NCBI RefSeq assembly: GCF_018459925.1
Contig: NZ_CP075371.1
Span: forward strand, 1,116,001 to 1,180,000
Source: Nocardioides aquaticus
Lineage (GTDB): Bacteria > Actinomycetota > Actinomycetes > Propionibacteriales > Nocardioidaceae
Length of the DNA: 64,000 nucleotides
Direction: 5' to 3'
Made by a program: the position numbers and the translations under genes. Numbering within the stretch: position 1 is the stretch's first letter; each line of letters opens with the position of its first letter. Below are positions 50,075 through 58,304 of this stretch, piece by piece. The notes beneath the pieces were generated by a model, which was not told where the DNA came from, searched no databases, and saw only the letters and a program-made list of their open reading frames with translations.

Positions 50075-51343
50075 TCACATCCTCCCGAGGCGCGAGCGCG
50101 TCAGGGGCGGTCGGCCGGGCGCGGGCTCGAGGCCGTACTCGATGCGCAGCCGTCGGACCTGGGAGAGCGCGGCCAGGCGCAACGGCGAGCCGGGGTCCAG
50201 GAGCGCCGCCTGCCGCTCCCAGAGGGCCAGGTCGTCGGCGGCCCAGCCGGACCGGGTCGCCGCGGTCAGCAGCTCGACGTCCTGGGAGGCCAGCAGGGCC
50301 GCCACGAGGTCACGTTCGAGCGCGTCACGTCGGCGGGCCACGCCCGGGGACGTCGACTCCGGGAGGAGCGGGCCCCGGTAGGACCGCACCGCCTCGGCGA
50401 GCCGACCCGCGCGCAGCGACCCGGCGACCTCGAGCCAGTCGGCCCGGACCTCGGGGACCAACCGGTACGGCCGCGACTCGAGCACCCCCGGGCCGAGGAG
50501 CGCCCGCAGGCGGGTGACCTGGGCGCGGGTGGTCGAGGGGCGCACCTCCTCCTCGTGGACCTCGGTCGCGAGGCGCTCGGCGGTGACCCCCTCCGGGGCG
50601 TCGGCCAGCACGGCCATCACGTCGCCGTGCCGTGGGCTCAGGCGGACGGTGCGCCCCGCCAGCACGACCTCGCAGTCGGGCCGGCCCAGGCCGCGCAGGA
50701 CCAGCACGGGCCGGGTGGTCCGGGGAGCGCGGGTGGTGCGGGTGGCCCGGCGGGTCGGGCCGACCCGCTCCTGGCTCGCCAGTCGGCGCTGGAGGGAGAG
50801 ACGACCGAGCTCGGACTCCGCCAGGCGGGCCACCGACCGCACGAGGGCGAGGGTCTGGGGCAGGTCGACCGCGTCGCCGCCGGTCACGTCGACGACGCCG
50901 AGGATGCGTCCGGTCTCCGGGTGGTGGATGGGGGCCGCGGCGCACGACCAGGGCTTGTAGGCGACGTTGAAGTGCTCGCGGGAGCTGATCTGCACCGGCG
51001 CGTCGAGGCGGAGCGCCGTGCCGGGGGCGTTGGTGCCGATCAGCTCCTCGCCCCAGGAGGTGCCCTCCACGAAGTTGATCCCCTCGGCCCGGCGCAGCAC
51101 GTCGGGGCGTCCGCAGACCCACAGCAGCTGGCCGTGGTCGTCCCCGACGGCCATCACGCAGTCCGAGGCCTCGGCGGCGCGCCCGAGCACGTCGTGCAGG
51201 AGGGGGAAGACGGCCGAGAGGGGGTGGCTCGCGCGGTAGGCCAGCAGGTCCCGGTGCTCCAGCCGCAGCGGCGCCTCCGCGTGGTCGGCGTCGATGCCGG
51301 CGGCGGCCGACCTCTTCCAGGACTGGGCGACGAGCGTGCGCAC
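50075..51343 (-). CDS. GAF-domain transcriptional regulator divergent from the diol dehydratase operon
   Basis: 422 residues from GTG 51343, chosen for the GGAGGG seven bases upstream. The N-terminal part (VAQSWKRSAAAGID, HPLSAVFPLLHDVLGRAA) and the sensor GAF domain (LLWVCGRPDVLRRAEGINFV, GTSWGEELIGTNAPGTALRL, HFNVAYKPWSCAAAPIHHPE) match AcoR-type regulators of alcohol and aldehyde catabolism. There is no sigma-54 domain. The C-terminus is a winged-helix region (RTVRLSPRHGDVMAVLADAP, STTRAQVTRLRALLG) plus helices. Its position argues for control of the dehydratase genes. Confidence 0.83.
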   Translation of the reverse strand: MRTLVAQSWKRSAAAGIDADHAEAPLRLEHRDLLAYRASHPLSAVFPLLHDVLGRAAEASDCVMAVGDDHGQLLWVCGRPDVLRRAEGINFVEGTSWGEELIGTNAPGTALRLDAPVQISSREHFNVAYKPWSCAAAPIHHPETGRILGVVDVTGGDAVDLPQTLALVRSVARLAESELGRLSLQRRLASQERVGPTRRATRTTRAPRTTRPVLVLRGLGRPDCEVVLAGRTVRLSPRHGDVMAVLADAPEGVTAERLATEVHEEEVRPSTTRAQVTRLRALLGPGVLESRPYRLVPEVRADWLEVAGSLRAGRLAEAVRSYRGPLLPESTSPGVARRRDALERDLVAALLASQDVELLTAATRSGWAADDLALWERQAALLDPGSPLRLAALSQVRRLRIEYGLEPAPGRPPLTRSRLGRM

Positions 51344-51399
51344 GAGGGCTCCCTCCGGACGTCGCGGGACGTCGGTCTCGACGCAGCATAGATGCAACG

Positions 51400-51413
51400 T
51401 GTCCCATGTCACA
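51400..51413. promoter_or_regulatory. Candidate operator in the dehydratase/GAF-regulator divergent gap
   Basis: TGTCCCATGTCACA is an imperfect palindrome (TGT, two bases, CATG, two bases, C then ACA; 10 of 14 positions symmetric). It lies between the regulator start (51343) and the small-subunit ATG (51499). Assignment to the GAF regulator is inference. Confidence 0.4.
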
Positions 51414-51421
51414 GTGCTCGA

Positions 51422-51444
51422 GACGCACCGCCGGTCGGTGCGTC
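51422..51444. promoter_or_regulatory. Hairpin in the leader of the diol dehydratase operon
   Basis: GACGCACCG (51422-51430) pairs perfectly with CGGTGCGTC (51436-51444) around the five-base loop CCGGT, 55 bases before the first start codon. It may be a second operator or a leader stem. It is too small to be a cobalamin riboswitch. Confidence 0.45.
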
Positions 51445-51498
51445 AGCCCGACAGGCGCAGGTCCCGGTGATCGCCGGGCCCGCCGCGAGAGGAGCCCG

Positions 51499-51927
51499 AT
51501 GTCCCTCCCAGAGCTGGACCGCACCGACTACCCGTTGAGCGTGAACCGACCCGACCTGCTCACCACGCCGACGGGTGCGTCGTTCGACTCGCTCACGCTG
51601 GACCGCGTGGTCGCCGGCGACGTGAGCGCCGAGGACCTGCGGATCACCCCGGACACGTTGCGGCTCCAGGCCAGCATCGCCGACGGGGTCGGTCGCCGGC
51701 AGCTGGCGGCGAACTTCCGTCGCGCCGCGGAGCTGACCGCGATCCCCGACGAGCGGCTGCTGGCGATGTACAACGCGCTGCGCCCGAACTCCTCGAGCAA
51801 GGCCGAGCTCCTGGCCCTCGCCGACGACCTCGAGACCACCTACTCCGCCCACCACGCCGCGGGCCTGGTCCGCGAGGCAGCCGACGTCTACGAGCGTCGC
51901 GACATCCTCGCCGACGAGGACCAGTGA
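51499..51927 (+). CDS. pduE: Diol/glycerol dehydratase, small subunit
   Basis: 142 residues, MSLPELDRTDYPLSVNRPDL, then SFDSLTLDRVVAGDVSAEDL and GRRQLAANFRRAAELTAIPD. DYPL...P, the LRxTPETL-like stretch and R-x-QLxxNxxRAAELT are family features of PduE/DhaE. ATG 51499 follows GAGAGGAG. It is the first gene of the dehydratase operon, whereas in enteric bacteria the small subunit comes third. Confidence 0.92.
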   Translation: MSLPELDRTDYPLSVNRPDLLTTPTGASFDSLTLDRVVAGDVSAEDLRITPDTLRLQASIADGVGRRQLAANFRRAAELTAIPDERLLAMYNALRPNSSSKAELLALADDLETTYSAHHAAGLVREAADVYERRDILADEDQ

Positions 51928-51937
51928 GGAACGCGCC

Positions 51938-53655
51938 ATGACCACCACCGCCACGCCCGCCACGCCCGGGGGCGTCACCCCCGGAGGTCCCTGCGCACCG
52001 AGGCCCTCGAGGCCCGCCCGGTCAACCTGGACGGCTTCGTCGAGGAATGGCCCGAGAAGGGCATGGTGGCGATGGACAGCGCCTTCGACCCCGCGCCCAG
52101 CATCCGCGTCGAGGACGGTGTCGTCGTGGAGATGGACGGGACCGAGCGCGCCGACTTCGACTTCATCGACCAGTTCATCGCCGACCACGCGATCGACACC
52201 GACGTGGCCGTGGACGCGATGGCCCTCGACACCGTCGAGATCGCCCGCATGATCGTCGACCCCGGCGTCACCCGGACCACGGTGCGCGACGTGGTCGCCG
52301 GGCTGACCCCCGCCAAGCTGCTCGGGGTGGCGAACCACCTCAACATCGTCGAGATCATGATGGGGATGCAGAAGATGCGGGCCCGGCGGACCCCCGCGAA
52401 CCAGGCCCACTGCACCAGCGCCCGGGACAACCCGCTGCAGGTGGCCTGCGAGGCCGCCGAGGCGGCGCTGCGCGGCTTCTCGGAGATCGAGACCACCCTC
52501 GGCGTCGTGCGCTACGCCCCGCTGGTCGCGATGGCGCAGACCATCGGCGCGCAGGTGGCCGAGGAGGTGCCGCTGACCCAGTGCGCCCTCGAGGAGGCCA
52601 CCGAGCTCGAGCTCGGCATGCGCGGCATCACCAACTACGCCGAGACGATCTCGGTGTACGGCACCGAGCCGGTGTTCGTCGACGGCGACGACACCCCGTG
52701 GTCCAAGGCGTTCCTGGCCTCGGCCTACGCCTCCCGGGGCATCAAGATGCGCTTCACCTCGGGCACCGGCTCCGAGGTCCAGATGGGCAACGCGCAGGGC
52801 AAGTCGATGCTGTACCTGGAGATCCGCTGCATCCTGATCGCGAAGGGCGCCGGCTCCCAGGGCCTGCAGAACGGGTCGATCTCCTGCATCGGGGTGCCCG
52901 GGGCGGTGCCGTCCGGCATCCGCGCGGTGGCGGCGGAGAACCTGATCGCCTCCGCGCTCGACCTGGAGTGCGCCTCCGGCAACGACCAGTCCTTCTCCCA
53001 CTCGCCGATGCGGCGGGTGGCCCGGCTGCTGCCGCAGATGCTGCCCGGCACGGACTTCGTGTGCTCGGGCTACTCGGCGGTGCCCAACTACGACAACATG
53101 TTCGCCGGCTCCAACCTCGACACCGACGACTTCGACGACTTCAACACCATCCAGCGCGACCTGATGGTCGACGGGGGGCTGCAGCACGTGGGCGAGAGCG
53201 AGATCCTCGCAGCGCGCCAGCGCGCGGCGGAGGCGCTCCAGGCGGTCTTCGAGCACCTCGAGCTGCCGCGGATCCGCGACGAGGAGATCGTCGCCGCGGT
53301 GTACGCCAACGGCAGCAACGACTGCCTGCCGCGCGACGTGCTGGAGGACCTCAAGGGAGCGCAGAGCGTGATGGACCGGGGGATCACCGGCCTGGACCTG
53401 GTCACGGCCCTCGACGCCACCGGCTTCCGGGACATGGCGCAGAACCTGCTGACGGTGCTGCGCCAACGGGTGTCGGGCGACCTCCTGCAGACCTCCGCGA
53501 TCCTGAAGGGGATGGTGCCGCTCTCCGCGGTCAACGACGACAACGACTACGCCGGACCGGGCACGGGCTACCGGCCGAGCGGGGAGCGGTGGGAGCAGAT
53601 GAAGCGCCTCCGGCACGTGACCAGTGCCGAGAACCCCGAGACCGAGGTCGGCTGA
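51938..53655 (+). CDS. pduC: Adenosylcobalamin-dependent diol/glycerol dehydratase, large subunit, with an apparent N-terminal frameshift
   Basis: The large catalytic subunit removes water from 1,2-diols or glycerol to give aldehydes. Family stretches: MQKMRARRTPANQAHCTSAR, TQCALEEATELELGMRG, SVYGTEPVFVDGDDTPWSKA, RFTSGTGSEVQMG, LECASGNDQSFSHSPMRR and SGYSAVPNYDNMFAGSN. ATG 51938 has GAGGA upstream, but its frame diverges. The frame that gives RPVNLDGFVEEWPEKGMVAM is open from 51928 with no ATG, GTG or TTG until 52063, well inside the conserved region. One extra C in the run at 51978-51982 (or G in 51968-51972) joins them into 572 residues. Confidence 0.92.
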
Positions 53656-53677
53656 GAGCCGGCAGGAGGAGACGACG

Positions 53678-54256
53678 ATGAGCACCACAGCAGGAGAACG
53701 CACCCTCCGCCTCGTGGAGGTCGGCCCGGCGACCCGGGGTGAGCGGCGCGACGAGGTGGTCGTGGCGCTCGCGCCGGGCTTCGCCGACACCTTCAGCCAG
53801 ACCATCGTCGGCGTGCCGCACGCAGAGCTGCTGCGGCAGCTGCTCGCCGGCATCGAGGAGCAGGGCGTCGCGGCCCGCCTGGTCCGGTTCCGGCACACCT
53901 CGGACCTCGCGGCGATGGCGCACGCCGGCGCCCGGCTGTCGGGCTCGGGCATCTCGGTCGGCGTGCTGTCCCGCGGGACCACGATGATCCACCAGCGCGA
54001 CCTCGCCCGCCTGTCCAGCCTGGAGCTGTTCCCGCAGTCGCCGCTGATGACGCTGGAGACCTTCCGCAACGTCGGCCGCAACGCGGCGCGGTACGCCAAG
54101 GGCGAGTCCCCCGAGCCCGTGCCCACCCTCAACGACCAGATGGCCAGGCCCCGGTGGCAGGCCAAGGCGGCGCTGCTGCACCTGAAGGAGACCGAGCTCA
54201 TCGTCAAGGGCGCCAAGCCCGTCGAGGTGACCCCCGACGTCGCGACGGCCCCGTGA
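53678..54256 (+). CDS. pduD: Diol/glycerol dehydratase, medium subunit
   Basis: 192 residues with the B12-binding-side features of the medium subunit: VVALAPGFADTFSQTIVGVP, LLRQLLAGIEEQGVAARLVR, GSGISVGVLSRGTTMIHQRD and LFPQSPLMTLETFRNVGRNA. It binds cobalamin together with the large subunit. ATG 53678 follows GGAGGAG. The reactivase gene overlaps its stop by four bases. Confidence 0.94.
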   Translation: MSTTAGERTLRLVEVGPATRGERRDEVVVALAPGFADTFSQTIVGVPHAELLRQLLAGIEEQGVAARLVRFRHTSDLAAMAHAGARLSGSGISVGVLSRGTTMIHQRDLARLSSLELFPQSPLMTLETFRNVGRNAARYAKGESPEPVPTLNDQMARPRWQAKAALLHLKETELIVKGAKPVEVTPDVATAP

Positions 54257-56193
54257 GCGCAGGCGTCCACGACGCCGGCCGCGACCAGGACGTCGGGGAC
54301 CCCGGCGACGCCGGTGACGCCGGCGCACCCCGCCGGTCCGCCGGGCTCGTGGTCGGGGTCGACATCGGCAACTCCACCACCGAGGCCAGCGCCGCGCGCG
54401 TCACCGGCCGCGGGGGAGCCGAGCACCGGGGGGCCTCGCTGAGCCGCACCAGCGGGGTGAAGGGCACGGTCGACAACGTGGCGGGGGTGGTCACCGCCGT
54501 CGAGGCGGCGCTGCGTCGGGCCGGGCACGAGGTGGCCGACGTCGGGACCGTCCTGCTCAACGAGGCGACCCCGGTCATCAGCGGGCTGGCGATGGAGACC
54601 ATCACCGAGACGATCATCACCGAGTCGACGATGATCGGCCACGACCCGCGGACGCCGGGTGGTGCGGGCCTCGGCGTGGGGGTGACGACCGCGCTGGCCG
54701 ACCTCGGGGAGTCCGAACCGGGTTCGTCGGTGGTGGTCGTCGTGCCGGCCACGAGCGACTTCGAGGACACGGCCGCGGCCCTGGAGGCGGCCGGGCAGCG
54801 CGGCGTCCACGTCGCGGCGGCGGTGCTCGGCAACGACGACGCCGTGCTGGTGGTCAACCGGTTGAGCAGCCCGGTCCCCGTCGTCGACGAGGTCTCCCGG
54901 ATCGAGGCGGTGCCGATCGGGATGCTGGCCGCCGTCGAGGTCGCCGCCCCCGGGCGCACCGTGCGCACCCTGTCCAACGCCTACGGCCTGGCCGGCGTCT
55001 TCGGCCTCGACGCCGAGCAGACCCGGACGGTCGCGCCGGTGGCGCGAGCCCTCACCGGCAACCGGTCGGCGGTCGTCGTGCGGACCCCGGCCGGCGACGT
55101 GAGCGACCGGGTGGTGGCCGCCGGCGAGCTGCGGCTGGTCGGGGCCGAGCGCACCCTGTCCGTGGACGTCAGCCGGGGGGCGGAGGAGGTGATGGACGCC
55201 CTGGCCCGGGTCGCCCCGCTGGTGGACGCCACGGGGCAGGCCGGCACGAACGTCGGGGGGATGATGGCCTCGGTGCGCCAGACCATGGCCGACCTCGCCG
55301 GTCTCGAGCTCGACGAGGTGCGGGTCGGGGACCTGCTGGCCGTGGACACGGTCGTCCCCCAGGAGGTCAGCGGGGGGCTGGCCGGCGAGATCGTCCTGGA
55401 GAACGCCGTCGCGCTGGCGGCCATGGTGCGCACGCGCCACAGCGGGATGCAGCGGGTGGCCGAGGCCGTCCGCGTGGCGCTGGAGCACCGGGGGGCGTCC
55501 GGGGTGCAGGTCCAGGTGGGGGGCGTCGAGGCCGAGATGGCGGTGCGAGGAGCGCTGACCACCCCGGGCACCGACACGCCCCTGGTCGTGCTCGACCTCG
55601 GGGGCGGCTCCACCGACGCCGCGGTGCTGGAGCGCGGCGGCGAGGTGCGTGCCACCCACGTCGCGGGGGCCGGTGACCTGGTCACCCGGCTGATCGACGC
55701 CGAGCTCGGCCTGGGCGACCTCGAGGTCGCCGAGCAGGTCAAGCGGAACCCGCTCGGCAAGGTCGAGAGCTTCTTCCACCTGCGGCTCGAGGACGGCACC
55801 GCCCAGTTCTTCCGCGAGCCGCTGCCGGCAACGGTCTTCGCCCGCGTGGTCACCCTCGGCGAGCACGGGCTCGCGCCGGTGCCGACCCGGCACCCGCTGG
55901 AGCGGGTGCGGGCGGTGCGGCGCGCGGCCAAGGAACGGGTGTTCGTGGTCAACGCGCTGCGGACGCTCGCCCGGGTCGCACCCCGCGGTGACCTGCGCAG
56001 CATCGGCTTCGTCGTCCTGCTCGGTGGCTCCGCGCTGGACTTCGAGATCCCCGAGCTGGTCGCCGACGCGCTGGCGCCGCACGGGATCGTCTGCGGCACG
56101 GGCGACGTCCGCGGCAGCGAGGGACCGCGCAACGCGGTCGCGACCGGGCTGGTCGCGGCGTTCCTCGAGCGTGACGGGACCGGGCGTGCGTGA
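54253..56193 (+). CDS. pduG: Diol dehydratase reactivase, large (ATPase) subunit
   Basis: A 646-residue actin-like ATPase that swaps damaged cobalamin out of inactivated dehydratase. The phosphate motifs are LVVGVDIGNSTTEASAARVT and VVLDLGGGSTDAAVLERGGE. ETITETIITESTMIGHDPRT, the NVGGMMASVRQTMADLAGLE stretch and SIGFVVLLGGSALDFEIPEL are family landmarks. A 25-residue Gly/Asp/Ala-rich N-terminal extension is unusual. GTG 54253 overlaps the medium-subunit stop. Confidence 0.94.
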   Translation: MSAGVHDAGRDQDVGDPGDAGDAGAPRRSAGLVVGVDIGNSTTEASAARVTGRGGAEHRGASLSRTSGVKGTVDNVAGVVTAVEAALRRAGHEVADVGTVLLNEATPVISGLAMETITETIITESTMIGHDPRTPGGAGLGVGVTTALADLGESEPGSSVVVVVPATSDFEDTAAALEAAGQRGVHVAAAVLGNDDAVLVVNRLSSPVPVVDEVSRIEAVPIGMLAAVEVAAPGRTVRTLSNAYGLAGVFGLDAEQTRTVAPVARALTGNRSAVVVRTPAGDVSDRVVAAGELRLVGAERTLSVDVSRGAEEVMDALARVAPLVDATGQAGTNVGGMMASVRQTMADLAGLELDEVRVGDLLAVDTVVPQEVSGGLAGEIVLENAVALAAMVRTRHSGMQRVAEAVRVALEHRGASGVQVQVGGVEAEMAVRGALTTPGTDTPLVVLDLGGGSTDAAVLERGGEVRATHVAGAGDLVTRLIDAELGLGDLEVAEQVKRNPLGKVESFFHLRLEDGTAQFFREPLPATVFARVVTLGEHGLAPVPTRHPLERVRAVRRAAKERVFVVNALRTLARVAPRGDLRSIGFVVLLGGSALDFEIPELVADALAPHGIVCGTGDVRGSEGPRNAVATGLVAAFLERDGTGRA

Positions 56194-56551
56194 CTCGGGG
56201 CGCCCCGAGCCACCCACGGTGGTGGTGCTGCTCGCGCCCGGTGGTGCCCACGACGCCCACGCGCTGCGCCAGGTGCTGGCCGGCCTCGAGGAGGAGGGCG
56301 TCCCGGCCGCCGTGGAGACGGCGGCCGCGCACGACTGCGTCGCGCTCGCCGAGCGGGCGGCGGAGCGCTCGTCGCTCGAGGTCGGCGTCGGGATCGCCGC
56401 CGACGGCGTCTGCCTTACCCACCGGGCGCTGCACGGGCGACCGCCGCTCGAGCACCTGCTCGACCCGGTGGTCGCGTCCCGGGCCCGGTGCCTGGGCCAC
56501 GACGCGGCGCGCCTCGTGACCGGCATCGCGCTGAAGCTGCCCGCCGGCTGA
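56186..56551 (+). CDS. pduH: Diol dehydratase reactivase, small subunit
   Basis: 121 residues of the DdrB/PduH fold: TVVVLLAPGGAHDAHALRQV, LAGLEEEGVPAAVETA, VGVGIAADGVCLTHRALHGR and PPLEHLLDPVVAS. It resembles the medium dehydratase subunit, which it replaces during reactivation. GTG 56186 overlaps the large-subunit gene by eight bases. Confidence 0.88.
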   Translation: MRDSGRPEPPTVVVLLAPGGAHDAHALRQVLAGLEEEGVPAAVETAAAHDCVALAERAAERSSLEVGVGIAADGVCLTHRALHGRPPLEHLLDPVVASRARCLGHDAARLVTGIALKLPAG

Positions 56552-56615
56552 CGGCGCCACCCGTCTGCTCCCCACCACCGACCGTCCACCACGCACCACC
56601 CACCAGGAGGCCCCC

Positions 56616-57017
56616 ATGTCCCACCACCTCACCCTCGCCGAGGCCGACACCGTGCTCGCCGCCGCGCGCGCCCACGCCGAGGAGATCGGCCAGCCGATGA
56701 ACATCGCCGTCGTCGACGACGGGGCCCACCTCGTCGCCTTCGCGCGGATGGACGGCGCGATCAAGGCCAGCATCGACATCTCGACGCGCAAGGCCCGCAC
56801 CTCGGTGATGATGAACCTGCCCACCGGGGCGCTGGCCCAGGTCACCCAGCCGGGCGCCGAGCTCTACGGCCTCGAGTGGACCAGCGGTGGCCTGGTCTCC
56901 TTCGGCGGCGGGGTGCTGCTGGTGCGTGACGGCGTCACCGTCGGCGCCGTGGGGGTCAGCGCGGGCTCGGTCGCGCAGGACGTGGCGGTCGCCGAGGCCG
57001 GCGCGGCCGCGCTCTGA
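56616..57017 (+). CDS. GlcG/HbpS-family protein (possible cobalamin/heme-binding accessory)
   Basis: 133 residues, MSHHLTLAEADTVLAAARAH, MNIAVVDDGAHLVAFARMDG, SIDISTRKARTSVMMN, VSFGGGVLLVRDGVTVGAVG. This is the GlcG/HbpS fold (Pfam Haem_degrading), also found as the C-terminal domain of the PduO cobalamin adenosyltransferase, where it binds heme. Its place as last gene of the dehydratase operon, after GGAGG, fits an accessory in B12 supply or enzyme stability; this is inference. The adenosyltransferase domain itself is absent here. Confidence 0.85.
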   Translation: MSHHLTLAEADTVLAAARAHAEEIGQPMNIAVVDDGAHLVAFARMDGAIKASIDISTRKARTSVMMNLPTGALAQVTQPGAELYGLEWTSGGLVSFGGGVLLVRDGVTVGAVGVSAGSVAQDVAVAEAGAAAL

Positions 57018-57055
57018 GCGTGCCCTGACGGCCGCCGGGTCGTCGTCCTGCCTCG

Positions 57056-58300
57056 CTACCCGGCGAGCCGGGACGACGCCTCGGCCAGCGACGCCTGCAG
57101 GCCGGCCACCGGGTCGGCCAGCAGCGGCTCCAGGGCCATCTCGGCTGCACCGAGCAGGATGGAGTCGGCGCCGAGACCCGGCTGGGAGAGCACGAGCGAC
57201 TCCAGCGGCGCGGGCAGCGTGCGGGCGTGGACGCCGGCGGCGATGTCACCCGGGACGAGCCGGTGCAGCGCGCGGAAGTAGCCGCCGAGCACGACGACCT
57301 GGGGGTTGAAGGCGTTGACGATGCCCGAGAGCCCCTCGCCGAGCTGGTGCCCGATCCGGTGCAGCGCCGGCGGCGGGGTGGCGTACCCGTCGAGGACGTC
57401 GCCCAGCGAGCCGACCGCGTCCACGGGGCACCCGATCGCCTCGGCGATGGCGTGCGCGCCGACCTCGGTCTCGAAGCAGCCGCGGCTCCCGCAGTGGCAG
57501 TCGCGACCCTCGGGGTCGAAGACCATGTGGCCGACCTCGCCGGCGTAGCCGCCCGACCCCTCCAGCCGCTGACCGCCCGCGACCACACCGGCACCGACGC
57601 CGACGTTGCCGGAGACGAAGATGAGGTCGTCGATGCCGACGCCCACGCCGCGCCCGTGCTCGGCCAGCGCGCCGAGGTCGGCGTCGTTGGCCAGCGAGAC
57701 GGGGACGTCCACGCCGAGCGCGGCGAGGATGATCGAGCCGGGGGAGACGTCGACCCAGCCCAGGTTGGGGGCCAGACGCACCAGGCCGTCGCTGCGGCGC
57801 ACCAGTCCCGGCACGCTCATCCCGATGCCCGCGAGCGGGGCACCGGCCGGGGCGCCGCGGACCACCCGGCGCACGAGCGCGGCGATCCCGGCGCCCACCT
57901 GCCACGCCTCGGCGTCCGGGTCCACGGGGCCGCGGACCCGCTCGTGGACGACGCCCCCGAGACCGACCCGGGCCACGACGACCTGGTCGACGCCGAGGTC
58001 GACCGCCACGACGTACGGCCCGGCCTCGGCGAGGGCGACCCGGGGCGAGGGGCGACCGGCGCCCCGCGCCCCGCCCGGGCCGGCCGGGGCGGAGCCCACG
58101 GTGACCAGCCCGAGCGAGGTGAGCTCGGTGACCAGGCCCCCGATGGTGCTGCGGTTGAGGCCCATGGCCGCCGTCAGCTCCGCCCGCGAGGTCGGTCCGC
58201 CGAGGTGCACCTGGCGCAGCATCGTGGCCAGGTTGTGCCGGCGGACGCCCTCCTGGTTGGTCCCCGTGCCCGTGCGCCGTGGTGCGGCGTCCACGGCCAC
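57056..58300 (-). CDS. ROK-family transcriptional regulator of the sugar ABC transporter
   Basis: 414 residues. A winged helix at about 15-75 (RRHNLATMLRQVHLGGPTSR, ELTAAMGLNRSTIGGLVTEL) is joined to a ROK domain with IGMSVPGLVRRSDGLVRLAP, FVSGNVGVGAGVVAGGQ, the EVGHM...C zinc motif CHCGSRGCFETEVGAH and VVVLGGYFRALH. It starts four bases after the permease stop, so it is the last gene of the transporter operon and most likely represses it through the sites near 61714-61840. GTG 58294 is an alternative start. Confidence 0.88.
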   Translation of the reverse strand: MAVDAAPRRTGTGTNQEGVRRHNLATMLRQVHLGGPTSRAELTAAMGLNRSTIGGLVTELTSLGLVTVGSAPAGPGGARGAGRPSPRVALAEAGPYVVAVDLGVDQVVVARVGLGGVVHERVRGPVDPDAEAWQVGAGIAALVRRVVRGAPAGAPLAGIGMSVPGLVRRSDGLVRLAPNLGWVDVSPGSIILAALGVDVPVSLANDADLGALAEHGRGVGVGIDDLIFVSGNVGVGAGVVAGGQRLEGSGGYAGEVGHMVFDPEGRDCHCGSRGCFETEVGAHAIAEAIGCPVDAVGSLGDVLDGYATPPPALHRIGHQLGEGLSGIVNAFNPQVVVLGGYFRALHRLVPGDIAAGVHARTLPAPLESLVLSQPGLGADSILLGAAEMALEPLLADPVAGLQASLAEASSRLAG

Positions 58301-58304
58301 GGGA

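Noticed and set aside
51344..51498. Cobalamin riboswitch before the dehydratase genes
   Set aside because: The gap is short and shows no B12 box or multi-branched fold, only a 9-base-pair hairpin.
50075..57017. A propanediol-utilisation microcompartment locus
   Set aside because: No shell protein, aldehyde dehydrogenase or encapsulation-peptide extension was found in or around the cluster.
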